A stretch of DNA of 64,000 nt from Chryseobacterium taeanense (GCF_900099685.1 NZ_FNDW01000005.1:62001-126000); one strand, 5' to 3'; counted from the first letter of the stretch, positions 1 to 8,973 are shown. The notes: generated from the sequence alone by a model not told the origin. A program made the numbers and translations.

Positions 1-360
1 TTTTAATAAATTTTTAACCCTTGAAGCCAGGCTGGGAACGGTATCAGACTGAATCGTTCCGAAACGAACATCGCCAAAATTATGGGCAAAAATAATATAG
101 TCCAGCGTTTCAGGGTCTATCCCGGAATCTTCTATCGCCGACTGAGCAGCAATGAAGCCCAGATCTGACGTTACCTGTGAACTGCTGGCGTATCTTCTTT
201 CTTCAATACCTGTGATTTTCTGTAGTTTTTTTGTAATCGAGGCGTTGGTGTCATTCAACAATATCCCTTCTTCATTAAGAAAAACATGATTATCGAAAAA
301 TAAATTGTTGATGGTTTCTGATGGTATGTAATTTCCTACCCCTATGATTTTGCTTGTCAT
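1..360 (-). CDS. 3-oxoacyl-ACP synthase III (FabH-like), 5' part only
   Basis: This is the first 120 codons of a minus-strand gene that runs off the left edge. The start at 358-360 gives MTSKIIGVGNYIPSETI, followed by a TGIEERRYA stretch, AAQSAIEDSG, and DYIIFAHNFGD with DTVPSLASRVKN. This is the N-terminal thiolase fold of condensing enzymes of the FabH/KASIII type, which join an acyl-CoA primer to malonyl-ACP. The window ends just before the expected catalytic cysteine, so activity cannot be judged. The next gene is an efflux gene and not plsX or fabD, so this may be a specialised ketosynthase III and not the housekeeping copy. A perfect palindrome 43 bp upstream could be its operator. The family is clear; the precise role is not. 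Confidence 0.85.
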   Translation of the reverse strand, partial: MTSKIIGVGNYIPSETINNLFFDNHVFLNEEGILLNDTNASITKKLQKITGIEERRYASSSQVTSDLGFIAAQSAIEDSGIDPETLDYIIFAHNFGDVRFGTIQSDTVPSLASRVKNLLK

Positions 361-402
361 ATCTAAAAATAGATTCTAATCCTTAACTAAAAATGAAATA
401 GT

Positions 403-416
403 TGAACAATCGTTCA
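403..416. promoter_or_regulatory. TGAAC-N4-GTTCA palindrome, possible TetR-type operator
   Basis: A perfect 5-bp inverted repeat with a 4-bp spacer lies 43 bp upstream of the FabH-like start. Many TetR/AcrR regulators of lipid genes bind this kind of symmetric GAAC/GTTC site. No TetR gene is in the window, so regulator identity is inference. The rest of 361-558 is AT-rich and holds nothing else I recognise. Confidence 0.35.
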
Positions 417-558
417 GCTTGCTAATAAGACTTCCTGATTTATCATGAAGTGCATAACATAATCTGTGGATTTATCCGTTTAATCGATAAAGGTAGTTGA
501 TTAATAATAAATAATGCTATAAACTGGTCTAAATCATTAAAAATTAACAATGCTATAC

Positions 559-1845
559 TTAAAATCCGTTTTCTAAAACCCTGAGCAGTTCGGTTTGCTG
601 AATAACATCGTTTTTACTGTTTATTAAATTATAGTTTACCTGAAGCCAGTTGTTTCTTACAACGAAAAAAGTGTACGCATCCATCAGTCCCTCCTTATAT
701 TTTTCTTCAGATTTTTGAAATGATAATTTTTGGTTTTCAAAATTGGTTTCCAGGAGGTTATACTTTTCCTGCGCATTCAGAAACTGAACTTTTATGGAAT
801 TAATGCTTTTTGTTAAATCATTAATGATGATATCTTTATCATAATTAGAACTGATGACATTCAGCTTGGCAATCTCTACGTTGTTTTTCACCTGTAATTT
901 ATTGAAAACCGGAATGTTAATGCCAAAAGACAATTGCTGATTTTTATTAAGTTTTATCTGTTCTGAAAAATCTGTCGCAGGCTGTCCCAGAATTTTGTTG
1001 TAAAAACTAGACCACGTGTAAGATCCGTTCAGCGTAGGGAGATAGCCAGATTTTGCAATTTTGACATTCTTCTGCTGTGCCTGGATTTCTTTTAAAACAG
1101 ACTGATAGGCCGGATTTTTTTCTAAAAGATTGTGAACAAAATTTTGGTCATTAAAATCTGCACCGGTAAGGTTTTCTTCCGGCATGGTAAAATCAAGTGT
1201 ATCTTTTGTAATAGCCAAAGCATTAAGAAGGTTGATTTTGGAAATATCTTTGAGATTTTTAGCAGAAAGCAGTTGTTCCTGCATCGTTCCCAGATTAGCT
1301 TTAATGTCGTAAACATCACTTTTTGGACGGCTTCCTATTTCCACTTCTTTTTCTGTACGTTTGATCTGGTCTTCAATTCCTGAGATTTGGGTCTGCAAAA
1401 CATCAAGCCAGCTTCTGCTGTTCTGATAGGTAAAAAACATCATAATGACATTCATTTTAACTTCATTCTGTGCCAGTTTCATTTTATAAACCGAACTTTC
1501 TTTGTTGATTTTTGAAAGGGAAATGGTAAGGTAGTTTTTCCAGTTCATCAGTTCCCAGTTGGCCTGTGCATAGACTTGGTCATACTGTGTGTTGATGGCT
1601 TCTCTCTGGTTGGTATTCTGATTAATAGATGATCCGAAACCATAATTATGACTTACTCCAGCATTTACAGACGGAAGAAGCATTCCTTTTGCTGCAGAAA
1701 TTTCTCTTTCATTTTTCCGGATATTTACCGTCGATTGCTTTACCAAAGGATGATGGGCAGAAGCATAATCCAGACATTGTTTCAGTGTCCAGCTTTGCTG
1801 AGCAGAAAGAAGATTGATGAATAATATGAAGAATAGTTTTTTCAT
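559..1845 (-). CDS. TolC-family outer-membrane efflux protein
   Basis: This 428-residue protein is the outer-membrane exit duct of a tripartite exporter. A short signal peptide (MKKLFFILFINLLSAQQ) is followed by the SWTLKQCLDYA... start typical of OEP/TolC proteins. Two long helical repeats follow, with the family-typical segments IKRTEKEVEIGSRPKSDVYD (about 160-180) and SEEKYKEGLMDAYTF (about 375-395). The length is normal for the family. It is the last gene of a minus-strand operon with a membrane-fusion protein, an ABC ATPase and two FtsX-type permeases, 84 bp after the second permease. It very likely docks with that adaptor. The exported substrate is unknown. Confidence 0.93.
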   Translation of the reverse strand: MKKLFFILFINLLSAQQSWTLKQCLDYASAHHPLVKQSTVNIRKNEREISAAKGMLLPSVNAGVSHNYGFGSSINQNTNQREAINTQYDQVYAQANWELMNWKNYLTISLSKINKESSVYKMKLAQNEVKMNVIMMFFTYQNSRSWLDVLQTQISGIEDQIKRTEKEVEIGSRPKSDVYDIKANLGTMQEQLLSAKNLKDISKINLLNALAITKDTLDFTMPEENLTGADFNDQNFVHNLLEKNPAYQSVLKEIQAQQKNVKIAKSGYLPTLNGSYTWSSFYNKILGQPATDFSEQIKLNKNQQLSFGINIPVFNKLQVKNNVEIAKLNVISSNYDKDIIINDLTKSINSIKVQFLNAQEKYNLLETNFENQKLSFQKSEEKYKEGLMDAYTFFVVRNNWLQVNYNLINSKNDVIQQTELLRVLENGF

Positions 1846-1851
1846 AATTGG

Positions 1852-1918
1852 CTGTTGGTTGATAGTTTACAGTTGATGGTCTTATGGATAAATTCTTTTA
1901 TCAACTAATAACCAACAA
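1852..1918. repeat. Intercistronic inverted repeat (TTGGTTGATAGTT family)
   Basis: Arms at 1852-1867 and 1903-1918 are complementary at 14 of 16 positions, separated by 35 bp. The repeat fills the 84-bp gap between permease and tolC-like gene. The same GTTGGTTGATAG/ATCAACC vocabulary occurs at 4350-4422 and 61641-61672. This suggests a dispersed intergenic repeat that forms an mRNA hairpin. Confidence 0.6.
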
Positions 1919-1929
1919 CTGTGGATCAA

Positions 1930-4347
1930 TTATTCGTATTTTAGGTATTTCACAAGGTTAATTTTGGTTGCACGGTAAGCTTTGAAACTCACGATTGCGA
2001 ACGTTAAAATCAGTAATAAAAACAAACTCAGAACATACGGCCAGACCGGCATATCGATTCTGTATGCAAAATCTTTCAGCCATTCATTCATTGCATAATA
2101 TCCAAACGGAATACTGATGAAAACCGCGATCAAACAAATCAGCAAAAATCTTTTGGTTAAATCCCATACAATCGTTTTCTCATCCGCACCCAATGTTTTT
2201 TTGATGGCAACATCTTTTAGTTTTTGTTCGATTAATAATGATGACAAAGCAAATAACCCCAGCAGTGCAATCACTAATACAACAATATTGAGCATTGTGA
2301 ATAGGGTCTGCTGTTTCTGAAATTTCTCAAACGTTTTTGCAAATTGCTTATCAACGAATTCAAAATCGTAAGGATAACCTGGTTCTGCTTTGGTAATCCA
2401 GAATTCTTTGATGCGTTCTAAAGTGCCGTTGATATCATTGCCTGAAAGTTTTATCTGAACATTCTTCATATTGTTTTTTATCCAATTCCTATCATAATTA
2501 AAGTAAACTATAGGTTCAACAGGTTTGCTAACACCACTGTAATGTATATCTTTTACGACACCGAGAATTTTATATTTCTTCTTGCCGTCCCAACCTGTGA
2601 AAAACTCTTTGTTTAAAGCAGTTTTAGGATTATAGCCCAGTTTTCCGGCAAAAGTTTCGTTCACCACAGCACCATTGATGGTATCAGAAGCCTTCTTCCA
2701 GTTCAGGTCTTGCCCCGAAAGGAATTTCACTTTATAGAAACGCAGAAAATTTTCATCGATTCCCCCAAGCATGGTCTGAGTGGTTTTGGTAGTATCTGTT
2801 GATAATTTTACTATCGATCCATTAGCAGTACCATTCCCTAAAGAATTCACAGAGCCTGTAACATCGGTTACACCGGAAATTTTTTTCAGTTCATTTTTCA
2901 GGCGCCTGTATTTATTCATATTAAAATTATTCTCCCAATTTGTTTTTTTGAAATTAACCTGAATGGTCTGGTCGCCTTTGAAACCCAAGTCTTTATTCAT
3001 CATATATTTTACCTGTGTATGAATGATAAGTGAACAGATAATGAAGAATGATGAAATAACCAATTGTAATGTCAGGATAAAATTTCTCAGCCAAACACCG
3101 CTCTTACTTCTTGCGAAATTCCCTTTCAATGTATTGATTGGTTTAAAATTCGACAGATAAAGGGCCGGAATCAATCCGGAAACTAATGAAAAAACGATCA
3201 GGAATAGTCCTGTATAAATAAAAAGACGAGGATCATTCAGTTTGATATCTTTTTCGAGAAATTTATTATATGCCGGAAGCAAAAGCTCTACCATTGCAAA
3301 AGCAACTATATAAGCCATAAAACAAATCATAAAAGTCTCTAATAGGAACTGAAATACCAACTTCACCTTTGAACTTCCGACTACTTTTCTTACACCAACT
3401 TCCTTAGCTCTTTGAGATGCCTGGGCGGTTTTCAGATTAATAAGATTTATGCCCGACAAGGACAAAATCAAAACAGATAAGCCAAGCAAAATCATTATTG
3501 ATTTTTTATCTCCTTTTCTTATTCCTTCACTTTTGGCATCCAGTTTCATTTTGCTGATTGGTGTCAGATAGACCATTGGCGGATTTTTTTTATCAACAGC
3601 GTAGCCCCATTTTTTAGCAGAAATTTCGTCCTGTTCCTGCATTTTTCTGGAAAGTTTATCTTCCAGTGATTTGATATCTGTGCCGGGCTTCAGCTTGAAA
3701 AAACCATTATAACTGTAGTTTGTCCATTGCTCTTTAGACTGCTCCATATAAGGATTTTTGTACATAAAATCAGGTTTGAAAACCGTATTACCTTCCGGAA
3801 TCTTATAAATTACCGTAACCACGTATTCTTTATCATTAGAATCGCTTTTAACTGATTTTCCGATAGCATCAAGATAATTGTCACCAAAAAGCAGGTGTGC
3901 GGTTTTATCCGAAAGGGCAATTTTTCCATTATCCGAAAGAGCATTCCGGAAGCTTCCTGCTACTTTTTCGAAAGGAAAAAACCTGAAAAAAGAATCTACC
4001 GTAGCCGACCCCGAAACATAAGCAGAGTTATTCCCGAAGGAAAGTCTTTGTTTCCCCCAATCATTGAGAATTGTACAATCTTCAATCTCTGAAAATATTT
4101 CTTTGGATACAAAAATTTCAGGATAACTTGAAACGGACATGGTTCCAAAAGAAGCACTTTTGTTTTCAACGAAATAAATATTTTCTTTACCCGGAATCCA
4201 TTTTTCATAGGACTTCTCATCCTGCCAATGGATAAATATCAACAGGAAAACACAAAGCCCAACACTTAATCCCAAAATATTGATGATTGTGGAAAGCCAG
4301 TTTTTTCTGTAATTGATGAACGCTATTTTGAGCCAGTTTTTTAACAT
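1930..4347 (-). CDS. ABC transporter permease, MacB/FtsX type (copy 1)
   Basis: This 805-residue inner-membrane protein has the MacB-PCD plus FtsX layout twice over. TM1 is at about 20-42 (GLSVGLCVFLLIFIH), followed by a large periplasmic domain (about 50-280). A TM block carries LKTAQASQRAKEVGVRKVVG (about 303-322), the typical FtsX cytoplasmic loop. After a second single TM (about 425-445) and a second periplasmic domain come three C-terminal TMs with LKDVAIKKTLGAD near 710. Such permeases act mechanically, driving periplasmic cargo through a TolC duct. It is a paralogue of the adjacent upstream gene, with near-identical TM blocks and diverged periplasmic domains. It needs the ATPase at 6942-7664. 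Confidence 0.92.
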   Translation of the reverse strand: MLKNWLKIAFINYRKNWLSTIINILGLSVGLCVFLLIFIHWQDEKSYEKWIPGKENIYFVENKSASFGTMSVSSYPEIFVSKEIFSEIEDCTILNDWGKQRLSFGNNSAYVSGSATVDSFFRFFPFEKVAGSFRNALSDNGKIALSDKTAHLLFGDNYLDAIGKSVKSDSNDKEYVVTVIYKIPEGNTVFKPDFMYKNPYMEQSKEQWTNYSYNGFFKLKPGTDIKSLEDKLSRKMQEQDEISAKKWGYAVDKKNPPMVYLTPISKMKLDAKSEGIRKGDKKSIMILLGLSVLILSLSGINLINLKTAQASQRAKEVGVRKVVGSSKVKLVFQFLLETFMICFMAYIVAFAMVELLLPAYNKFLEKDIKLNDPRLFIYTGLFLIVFSLVSGLIPALYLSNFKPINTLKGNFARSKSGVWLRNFILTLQLVISSFFIICSLIIHTQVKYMMNKDLGFKGDQTIQVNFKKTNWENNFNMNKYRRLKNELKKISGVTDVTGSVNSLGNGTANGSIVKLSTDTTKTTQTMLGGIDENFLRFYKVKFLSGQDLNWKKASDTINGAVVNETFAGKLGYNPKTALNKEFFTGWDGKKKYKILGVVKDIHYSGVSKPVEPIVYFNYDRNWIKNNMKNVQIKLSGNDINGTLERIKEFWITKAEPGYPYDFEFVDKQFAKTFEKFQKQQTLFTMLNIVVLVIALLGLFALSSLLIEQKLKDVAIKKTLGADEKTIVWDLTKRFLLICLIAVFISIPFGYYAMNEWLKDFAYRIDMPVWPYVLSLFLLLILTFAIVSFKAYRATKINLVKYLKYE

Positions 4348-4349
4348 AG

Positions 4350-4422
4350 TTGTTGGTTGTTAGTTGTTGGTTGTTGGTTGTCGGAAGAGTTCTATCAACT
4401 TTCAACCGACAACCATCAACAA
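4350..4422. repeat. Intercistronic GTTGTTGG run and inverted repeat
   Basis: Positions 4350-4384 hold a tandem run of GTTGTTGG/GTTGTTAG units. Its end (about 4372-4384) pairs with 4406-4422 (CCGACAACCATCAACAA) over 12 of 13 bases, forming a hairpin in the 79-bp gap between the two permease genes. It belongs to the same family as the element at 1852-1918. There is no spacer periodicity, so it is not a CRISPR. Confidence 0.6.
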
Positions 4423-4426
4423 ATGT

Positions 4427-6841
4427 TTACTCGTATTTCAAATATTTCACAAGATTCACTTTTGTTGCCTGATACGCTTTGATGCTTACGACAGCAAACG
4501 TCAGAATCAATAATAAAGTCAAACTCAGGACGAATGGGAAAACCGGCATATCTATTCGGTAAGCGAAATCTTTCAGCCATTCGTTCATCAGGTAATAACT
4601 GATCGGAATGCTTATCAGAACTGCAATGAACGTAATCCAAAGGAATTGTTTTGTTAATCCAAAAATCAATGTGCTGTCTGCTGCGCCCAAAGTTTTTCTG
4701 ATGGCAACATCTTTCAGTTTTTGCTCAATCATTAATGAAGACAATGCGAATAATCCTAATAATGCTACCATCAAAACCATTGCATTCAGAATTGTGAATA
4801 AAGTCTGCTGTTTCTGATATTTCTCGAAACTCTGTGCAAACTTTTTATCAATGAAGAAATAATCAAAAGGATAGCCAGGTTCTACATTATTTTGCCAATA
4901 AGTTTTAATCCTTTTTAAAGTTCCACCAATATCGTCTGCTTTTAATTTCAACTGAATATTGTAAACATTGTATCGTTTCCATTCTGTTTCTCTGTAATGA
5001 AAAAACACGATTGGCTCTACTGCTTTTCGGGGATTCAGAAGATTGAAATCCTTTACAATCCCGACAATATGATAAGGCTTATTGTCAAATCCAGGGCGGA
5101 ATTCATTTTTAATAGCCTGGTCATCTGTCCATCCAAATTTTTTCACAAAAGCTTCATTTACCAAAACATTAGTCATTGTATCGGATGCAAGATTTGGATT
5201 CAGCCAGCGTCCTTTTTTCAATTTAACATCCATAAACTGGAGGTAATTATAATCCATAGAACCGTGCTGAGCGTAGATGCTTTTGTCCATATAATCCATA
5301 TTGGAATTGCTGAACCTATAACTTCCAGGAACTGCTTCTCCGTAAGAAACAGCATCTACACCCTGGATTTTTTTCATTTCGTTTTTGATGCGTTCGTATT
5401 TCAGCCAGGGTTTTGCATCGTTCTCACTGAAATTAATCAATAAAATTTGCTTCCCATTGTAGCCAAGATCTTTGTTCATCATATATTTTACCTGATTATT
5501 CACAATTAAACCACCGATGATGAAAAATGAAGAAATGATGAGTTGCAAAGTCAAAATCCCGTTTCTAAGCCAAATCCCGTGTTTGCTTCTGGCGAAATTT
5601 CCTTTCAAAGTTTCTATTGCTTTGAAATTGGCTAAATAAATCGCCGGAATCAAACCTGAAATTAGCGTAACCGCCAACACCATTACAAATGAATAGAAGT
5701 AAATATGCCAGTCATTCATCATGATTTCTTTGTCATAGAACTTATTGAAGCTCGGCAAAAGAAGTTCCGTCAATGCAAGAGACAAGAGATATGATGCGAA
5801 ACAGATCAGGAAAGTTTCCAATAAAAACTGGAGAATAAGATTATATTTTGTACTTCCAATTGCTTTTCTAACACCAATTTCTTTGGCTCTTTGAGAGGCC
5901 TGCGCTGTTTTAAGATTAATGAAATTAATTGCTGATAGGATGACGATCAAAACTGAAAGTGTAAACAGGATCATCAACGTTTTGAAATCTCCATTTCCAA
6001 ACCAATAGGCTTCTGCATGAAGTTTCATTTTATCAAGCGGTGTCAGAATACTGCCCGTTGGCCCGTACAATTCCAAATATTTTTGTGGTGTGACACCGCT
6101 TCCTGCCGCATTTATTTTCGCCCGGTATTCAAAAAGATCTTTGACTATTTTGTTTTGAACCTCCTCCACATTTGCATTTTTGCTTAGCATAAAGAAACAT
6201 CCGTAGTTGAAATTGCCCCATTGGTCCTTATCATTTTTCATTTGTTCAAATGGCAGGATAACAAATTCCGGCTTGATGAGGCTATTTTCCTCTGGTAATT
6301 CGTAAACTGCTGTTATTACATAGTTTTTGTTATCAAACTTCACGCTTTCGCCTGCAACATCAGTTTTACCGAAGAGGTTTTTGGCAGCCCCGGTAGAAAT
6401 TGCCAAAGATGATTCTGCCTTCAGTGCATCTTTAAAACTTCCGTCAATTAGCTTGAAAGGAAAAAAGTTGAAAAAATTACCTGAAACCAACATCCCATCC
6501 TTCTGAAAAACCGTTTTCTTTTTTGTCGTCATTTTATAGCCGACACCTGAACCGTTGAATAAAACATAATCTTTGATTTCGGGTATTACTTTTACGGCAC
6601 GTTCTGCCATGATATAAGGAATAGTTGCGCCATAAGCGTTGTCCTTTTTATTATAAACCTGAGCCCCGTAGATTAAATTTTTTTTAGGATTCCATCTTTC
6701 ATAGGATTCTTCGTCATTCCAGTGCATCAGAATCAGCATAAATCCTGTTAAACCAACAGTCAGTCCGAATAAATTAATAATCGTGGAAAGCCAGTTTCTT
6801 TTATAATTAACGAAGGCAATTCTTAGCCAGTTTTTTAGCAT
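4427..6841 (-). CDS. ABC transporter permease, MacB/FtsX type (copy 2)
   Basis: This 804-residue protein is a paralogue of the following gene (1930-4347), with the same order of elements. TM1 is at about 20-42 and the first periplasmic domain at about 50-275. An FtsX block carries NLKTAQASQRAKEIGVRKAIG (about 307-327), then comes a second periplasmic domain and a C-terminal FtsX block with LKDVAIRKTLGAA. The C-terminal residues are almost the same in both copies (NLVKYLKYE). The two genes probably arose by tandem duplication and may form a heterodimeric permease with the single ATPase upstream. Its start codon lies 100 bp after the ATPase stop, across a strong hairpin (6871-6924). Confidence 0.92.
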   Translation of the reverse strand: MLKNWLRIAFVNYKRNWLSTIINLFGLTVGLTGFMLILMHWNDEESYERWNPKKNLIYGAQVYNKKDNAYGATIPYIMAERAVKVIPEIKDYVLFNGSGVGYKMTTKKKTVFQKDGMLVSGNFFNFFPFKLIDGSFKDALKAESSLAISTGAAKNLFGKTDVAGESVKFDNKNYVITAVYELPEENSLIKPEFVILPFEQMKNDKDQWGNFNYGCFFMLSKNANVEEVQNKIVKDLFEYRAKINAAGSGVTPQKYLELYGPTGSILTPLDKMKLHAEAYWFGNGDFKTLMILFTLSVLIVILSAINFINLKTAQASQRAKEIGVRKAIGSTKYNLILQFLLETFLICFASYLLSLALTELLLPSFNKFYDKEIMMNDWHIYFYSFVMVLAVTLISGLIPAIYLANFKAIETLKGNFARSKHGIWLRNGILTLQLIISSFFIIGGLIVNNQVKYMMNKDLGYNGKQILLINFSENDAKPWLKYERIKNEMKKIQGVDAVSYGEAVPGSYRFSNSNMDYMDKSIYAQHGSMDYNYLQFMDVKLKKGRWLNPNLASDTMTNVLVNEAFVKKFGWTDDQAIKNEFRPGFDNKPYHIVGIVKDFNLLNPRKAVEPIVFFHYRETEWKRYNVYNIQLKLKADDIGGTLKRIKTYWQNNVEPGYPFDYFFIDKKFAQSFEKYQKQQTLFTILNAMVLMVALLGLFALSSLMIEQKLKDVAIRKTLGAADSTLIFGLTKQFLWITFIAVLISIPISYYLMNEWLKDFAYRIDMPVFPFVLSLTLLLILTFAVVSIKAYQATKVNLVKYLKYE

Positions 6842-6870
6842 AATTGATAGTTTTTAGGTTGGAAGCGGGG

Positions 6871-6924
6871 TGATGGAAGCAGGAAGTTATTGAACGCAAC
6901 AATTTAAACTTCCAGCTTCCATCA
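6871..6924. repeat. 18-bp inverted repeat between ATPase and permease genes
   Basis: Arms 6871-6888 and 6907-6924 match at 17 of 18 positions around an 18-bp loop (left arm TGATGGAAGCAGGAAGTT). It is followed on the minus strand by GC-containing sequence, not a T run, so I read it as an intercistronic repeat or RNA-processing/stability hairpin and not a terminator. Confidence 0.6.
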
Positions 6925-6941
6925 TCCATCTTCCAGCTTTT

Positions 6942-7664
6942 TTACTCAAAGTTTTTAGAATCCGCTTTTTCGAAAACATCTTTTCGTTGAGAAGAATGTT
7001 CTTCGGAGAAAATTTCTCCGTCTTTCATATTTACAATTCTTGAGGCGTAACCTGCATCATAGGAAGAGTGCGTCACCATAGCAATCGTAGAACCTTCTCT
7101 GTGAAGTTCTGCCAGGAGATTCATTACCTCGTTTCCGTTGGAGCTGTCGAGATTTCCGGTGGGCTCATCGGCGAGAATCAGTTTGGGTCTTGTCACCAAC
7201 GCTCTTGCAACGGCCGCTCTTTGCTGCTGACCTCCGGAAAGCTGCTGTGGATAATGCTTGGCTCTATGTGTAATATTAATTTTCTCCATAATTTCTTCCA
7301 CTCTTCTTTTTCTTTCTGAGGAAGAAATACCGTTGTAGATTAAAGGTAATTCGATGTTTTCATAAACCGTAAGTTCATCAATCAGGTTAAAATTCTGGAA
7401 GATAAAACCGATGTTTTTCTTTCTGATATCTGATTTTTTCTTTTCGCTAAGGCCTACGGTCTCGGTGCCGGAAAACTGATAGGAACCCGATGAAGCACTG
7501 TCTAATAGTCCCAGAATATTTAGAAAAGTAGATTTTCCGCAGCCGGAAGGCCCCATAATGGCTACAAATTCACCTTCTGTGATATGTAAGCTCACATTGT
7601 TAAGTGCATTGGTCTGAACATCTTCTGTTTTATAGATTTTTGAAAGATTTTGAATATTTATCAT
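6942..7664 (-). CDS. ABC transporter ATP-binding protein, MacB/LolD type
   Basis: This 240-residue cytoplasmic ATPase powers the exporter. Walker A is GPSGCGKST (38-46), the signature is LSGGQQQR (142-149), Walker B is LILADEP followed by TGNLD (162-173), and the H-loop histidine is at 199. The TGNLD sequence after Walker B is typical of the MacB/LolD/FtsE group that pairs with FtsX-type permeases, as found next door. The length is normal for a stand-alone ATPase; it has no fused permease as in E. coli MacB. It lies 19 bp after the membrane-fusion protein gene. Confidence 0.95.
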   Translation of the reverse strand: MINIQNLSKIYKTEDVQTNALNNVSLHITEGEFVAIMGPSGCGKSTFLNILGLLDSASSGSYQFSGTETVGLSEKKKSDIRKKNIGFIFQNFNLIDELTVYENIELPLIYNGISSSERKRRVEEIMEKINITHRAKHYPQQLSGGQQQRAAVARALVTRPKLILADEPTGNLDSSNGNEVMNLLAELHREGSTIAMVTHSSYDAGYASRIVNMKDGEIFSEEHSSQRKDVFEKADSKNFE

Positions 7665-7683
7665 TGCAGTATATTTTTAAAGT

Positions 7684-8925
7684 TTATTTTTGAATATCAA
7701 GAATTTCATATTTTTTCAGCTCAGAATAATCCGAAGTAATCACTGATTCGCCGGGTTTCAGACCGGAAACCACTTCATAATACATTGGATTCTCTCTTCC
7801 CAGACTGATGTTTCTTTTTTCAGCTTTATTATTTTTTATTACGAAAATCCATTTTCCGTTCGTGTCTTTGTAAAAATTTCCTTTCGGAATCATCAGGCTT
7901 TGTGTGTCAGCAGATAGTTTCAGTTTCACTCCGAACGTCATTCCTATTTTTAACGCTGAAATTTTGGTATCTATAAAATTCAGTTCTACGGAAAACTGGC
8001 CGTCTTTCACTTCTGGAAGAATTTTGGTGATGATGACTTCATATTCTTTTCCGTTGTTGTCCAGCGTTCCTTTGATTCCTGTTGTTAATTTATTGATGTA
8101 ATATTCATCGACTTTAGCGACCAGTTTATAGCCATCCATCAGATCAATTTTTCCGATGCTTTCTCCATTGGTAAGGTTTTGGCCGAGCGAAATTGTAAAA
8201 GAAGAGAGTCTTCCGGCAGCAGGTGATATAATTAGAAAATTATTTTTATTAGAGCGTAGAATATTTAAACTTTTTTCCATCTGACTGATAGAATTGTTGA
8301 TGGCTGCCATCTGTGAATTCCTCGAAGATTTTTCGTTCGTTGCCCCTTTTTCTACAATAGATTTTCTCTGTTTCTGATAGTTCAGGTTTTGAAGAGCCAT
8401 ATCGTAATCTGTTTTCTTTCCGATTTCCGCATCATACAATCTTTTCTGAAGATTAAATGTCTGCAATGCCGTATTGTAATCATTCTGAGACTGCAATAGT
8501 TCTTTATCCTGATTGAATTCCTGATTTTTAAGTTCAAGAAGCGAGTTTCTCATCTGGCTGATCTGCTGCATGATTCCCGTTTCCTGATTCAGGTAGTTGA
8601 ATTCCGTGTTCGGATTATAAACCCTTGCGATCGGCTGGCCTTTTGTCAGCATTTGTCCGTCTTCCGCAAAAATTTCTTTTACAGCGCCGCCTTCTACGAC
8701 ATTCACCAATGAAGAATTCAGCGATTGTGTCTGGGCTGTCACCATCAGCATATCTTCAAATTTTCCTTTGGTAACTTCATCAATTGTAATATCTTCTGTT
8801 TTTACATTATATGTTTTTTTCTGGTTCAGGAAATACCATCCGAAAACCAGAACTGCCAGCATTGAGACAATTATTATAAGAACAAGTTTCAGTTTAGATT
8901 TCTTTTTTACTATTTTCGTATCCAT
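7684..8925 (-). CDS. Efflux periplasmic adaptor (HlyD/MFP family)
   Basis: This 413-residue membrane-fusion protein links the inner-membrane permease with the TolC duct. A lysine-rich cytoplasmic start (MDTKIVKKKSKLK) precedes one TM (about 13-30). A lipoyl-like half motif follows (VVEGGAVKEIFAEDGQMLTKGQPIARV, about 86-112). Next come a coiled-coil hairpin (about 120-230), the second lipoyl half (ISPAAGRLSSFTISLGQNLTNGE), and a beta-barrel and C-terminal domain ending ...SDYSELKKYEILDIQK. It is the first gene of the export operon. A sigma-54-type promoter sits 32-48 bp upstream of its start. Confidence 0.93.
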   Translation of the reverse strand: MDTKIVKKKSKLKLVLIIIVSMLAVLVFGWYFLNQKKTYNVKTEDITIDEVTKGKFEDMLMVTAQTQSLNSSLVNVVEGGAVKEIFAEDGQMLTKGQPIARVYNPNTEFNYLNQETGIMQQISQMRNSLLELKNQEFNQDKELLQSQNDYNTALQTFNLQKRLYDAEIGKKTDYDMALQNLNYQKQRKSIVEKGATNEKSSRNSQMAAINNSISQMEKSLNILRSNKNNFLIISPAAGRLSSFTISLGQNLTNGESIGKIDLMDGYKLVAKVDEYYINKLTTGIKGTLDNNGKEYEVIITKILPEVKDGQFSVELNFIDTKISALKIGMTFGVKLKLSADTQSLMIPKGNFYKDTNGKWIFVIKNNKAEKRNISLGRENPMYYEVVSGLKPGESVITSDYSELKKYEILDIQK

Positions 8926-8956
8926 ATTTAGATAACTGTTTTAATCACAGTTAATT

Positions 8957-8973
8957 ACACAATGCAGGTGCCA
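8957..8973 (-). promoter_or_regulatory. Candidate sigma-54 (-24/-12) promoter of the export operon
   Basis: Read on the minus strand, 8973-8957 is TGGCACCTGCATTGTGT. The known sigma-54 consensus is TGGCAC-N5-TTGCA. The -24 half matches completely and the -12 half has TTG followed by TG where CA is expected. The -12 element ends about 32 bp before the adaptor start codon. The divergent neighbour is a sigma-54-dependent activator, so the context supports the call. Confidence 0.65.

Noticed and set aside
225..230. Finding with placeholder coordinates 225-230
   Set aside because: These numbers are residue positions of the AAA+ loop in the response regulator and not window bases; the true location is 9919-9936, so the placeholder should be disregarded.
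4350..4422. Possible CRISPR-like repeat (GTTGTTGG units)
   Set aside because: Units are 7-8 bp and contiguous, without spacers or cas genes; it is a simple intergenic repeat with a hairpin.
4997..5443. 148-codon ORF opposite the second permease
   Set aside because: Antisense shadow of a well-supported gene, without own signals; its product resembles no family.
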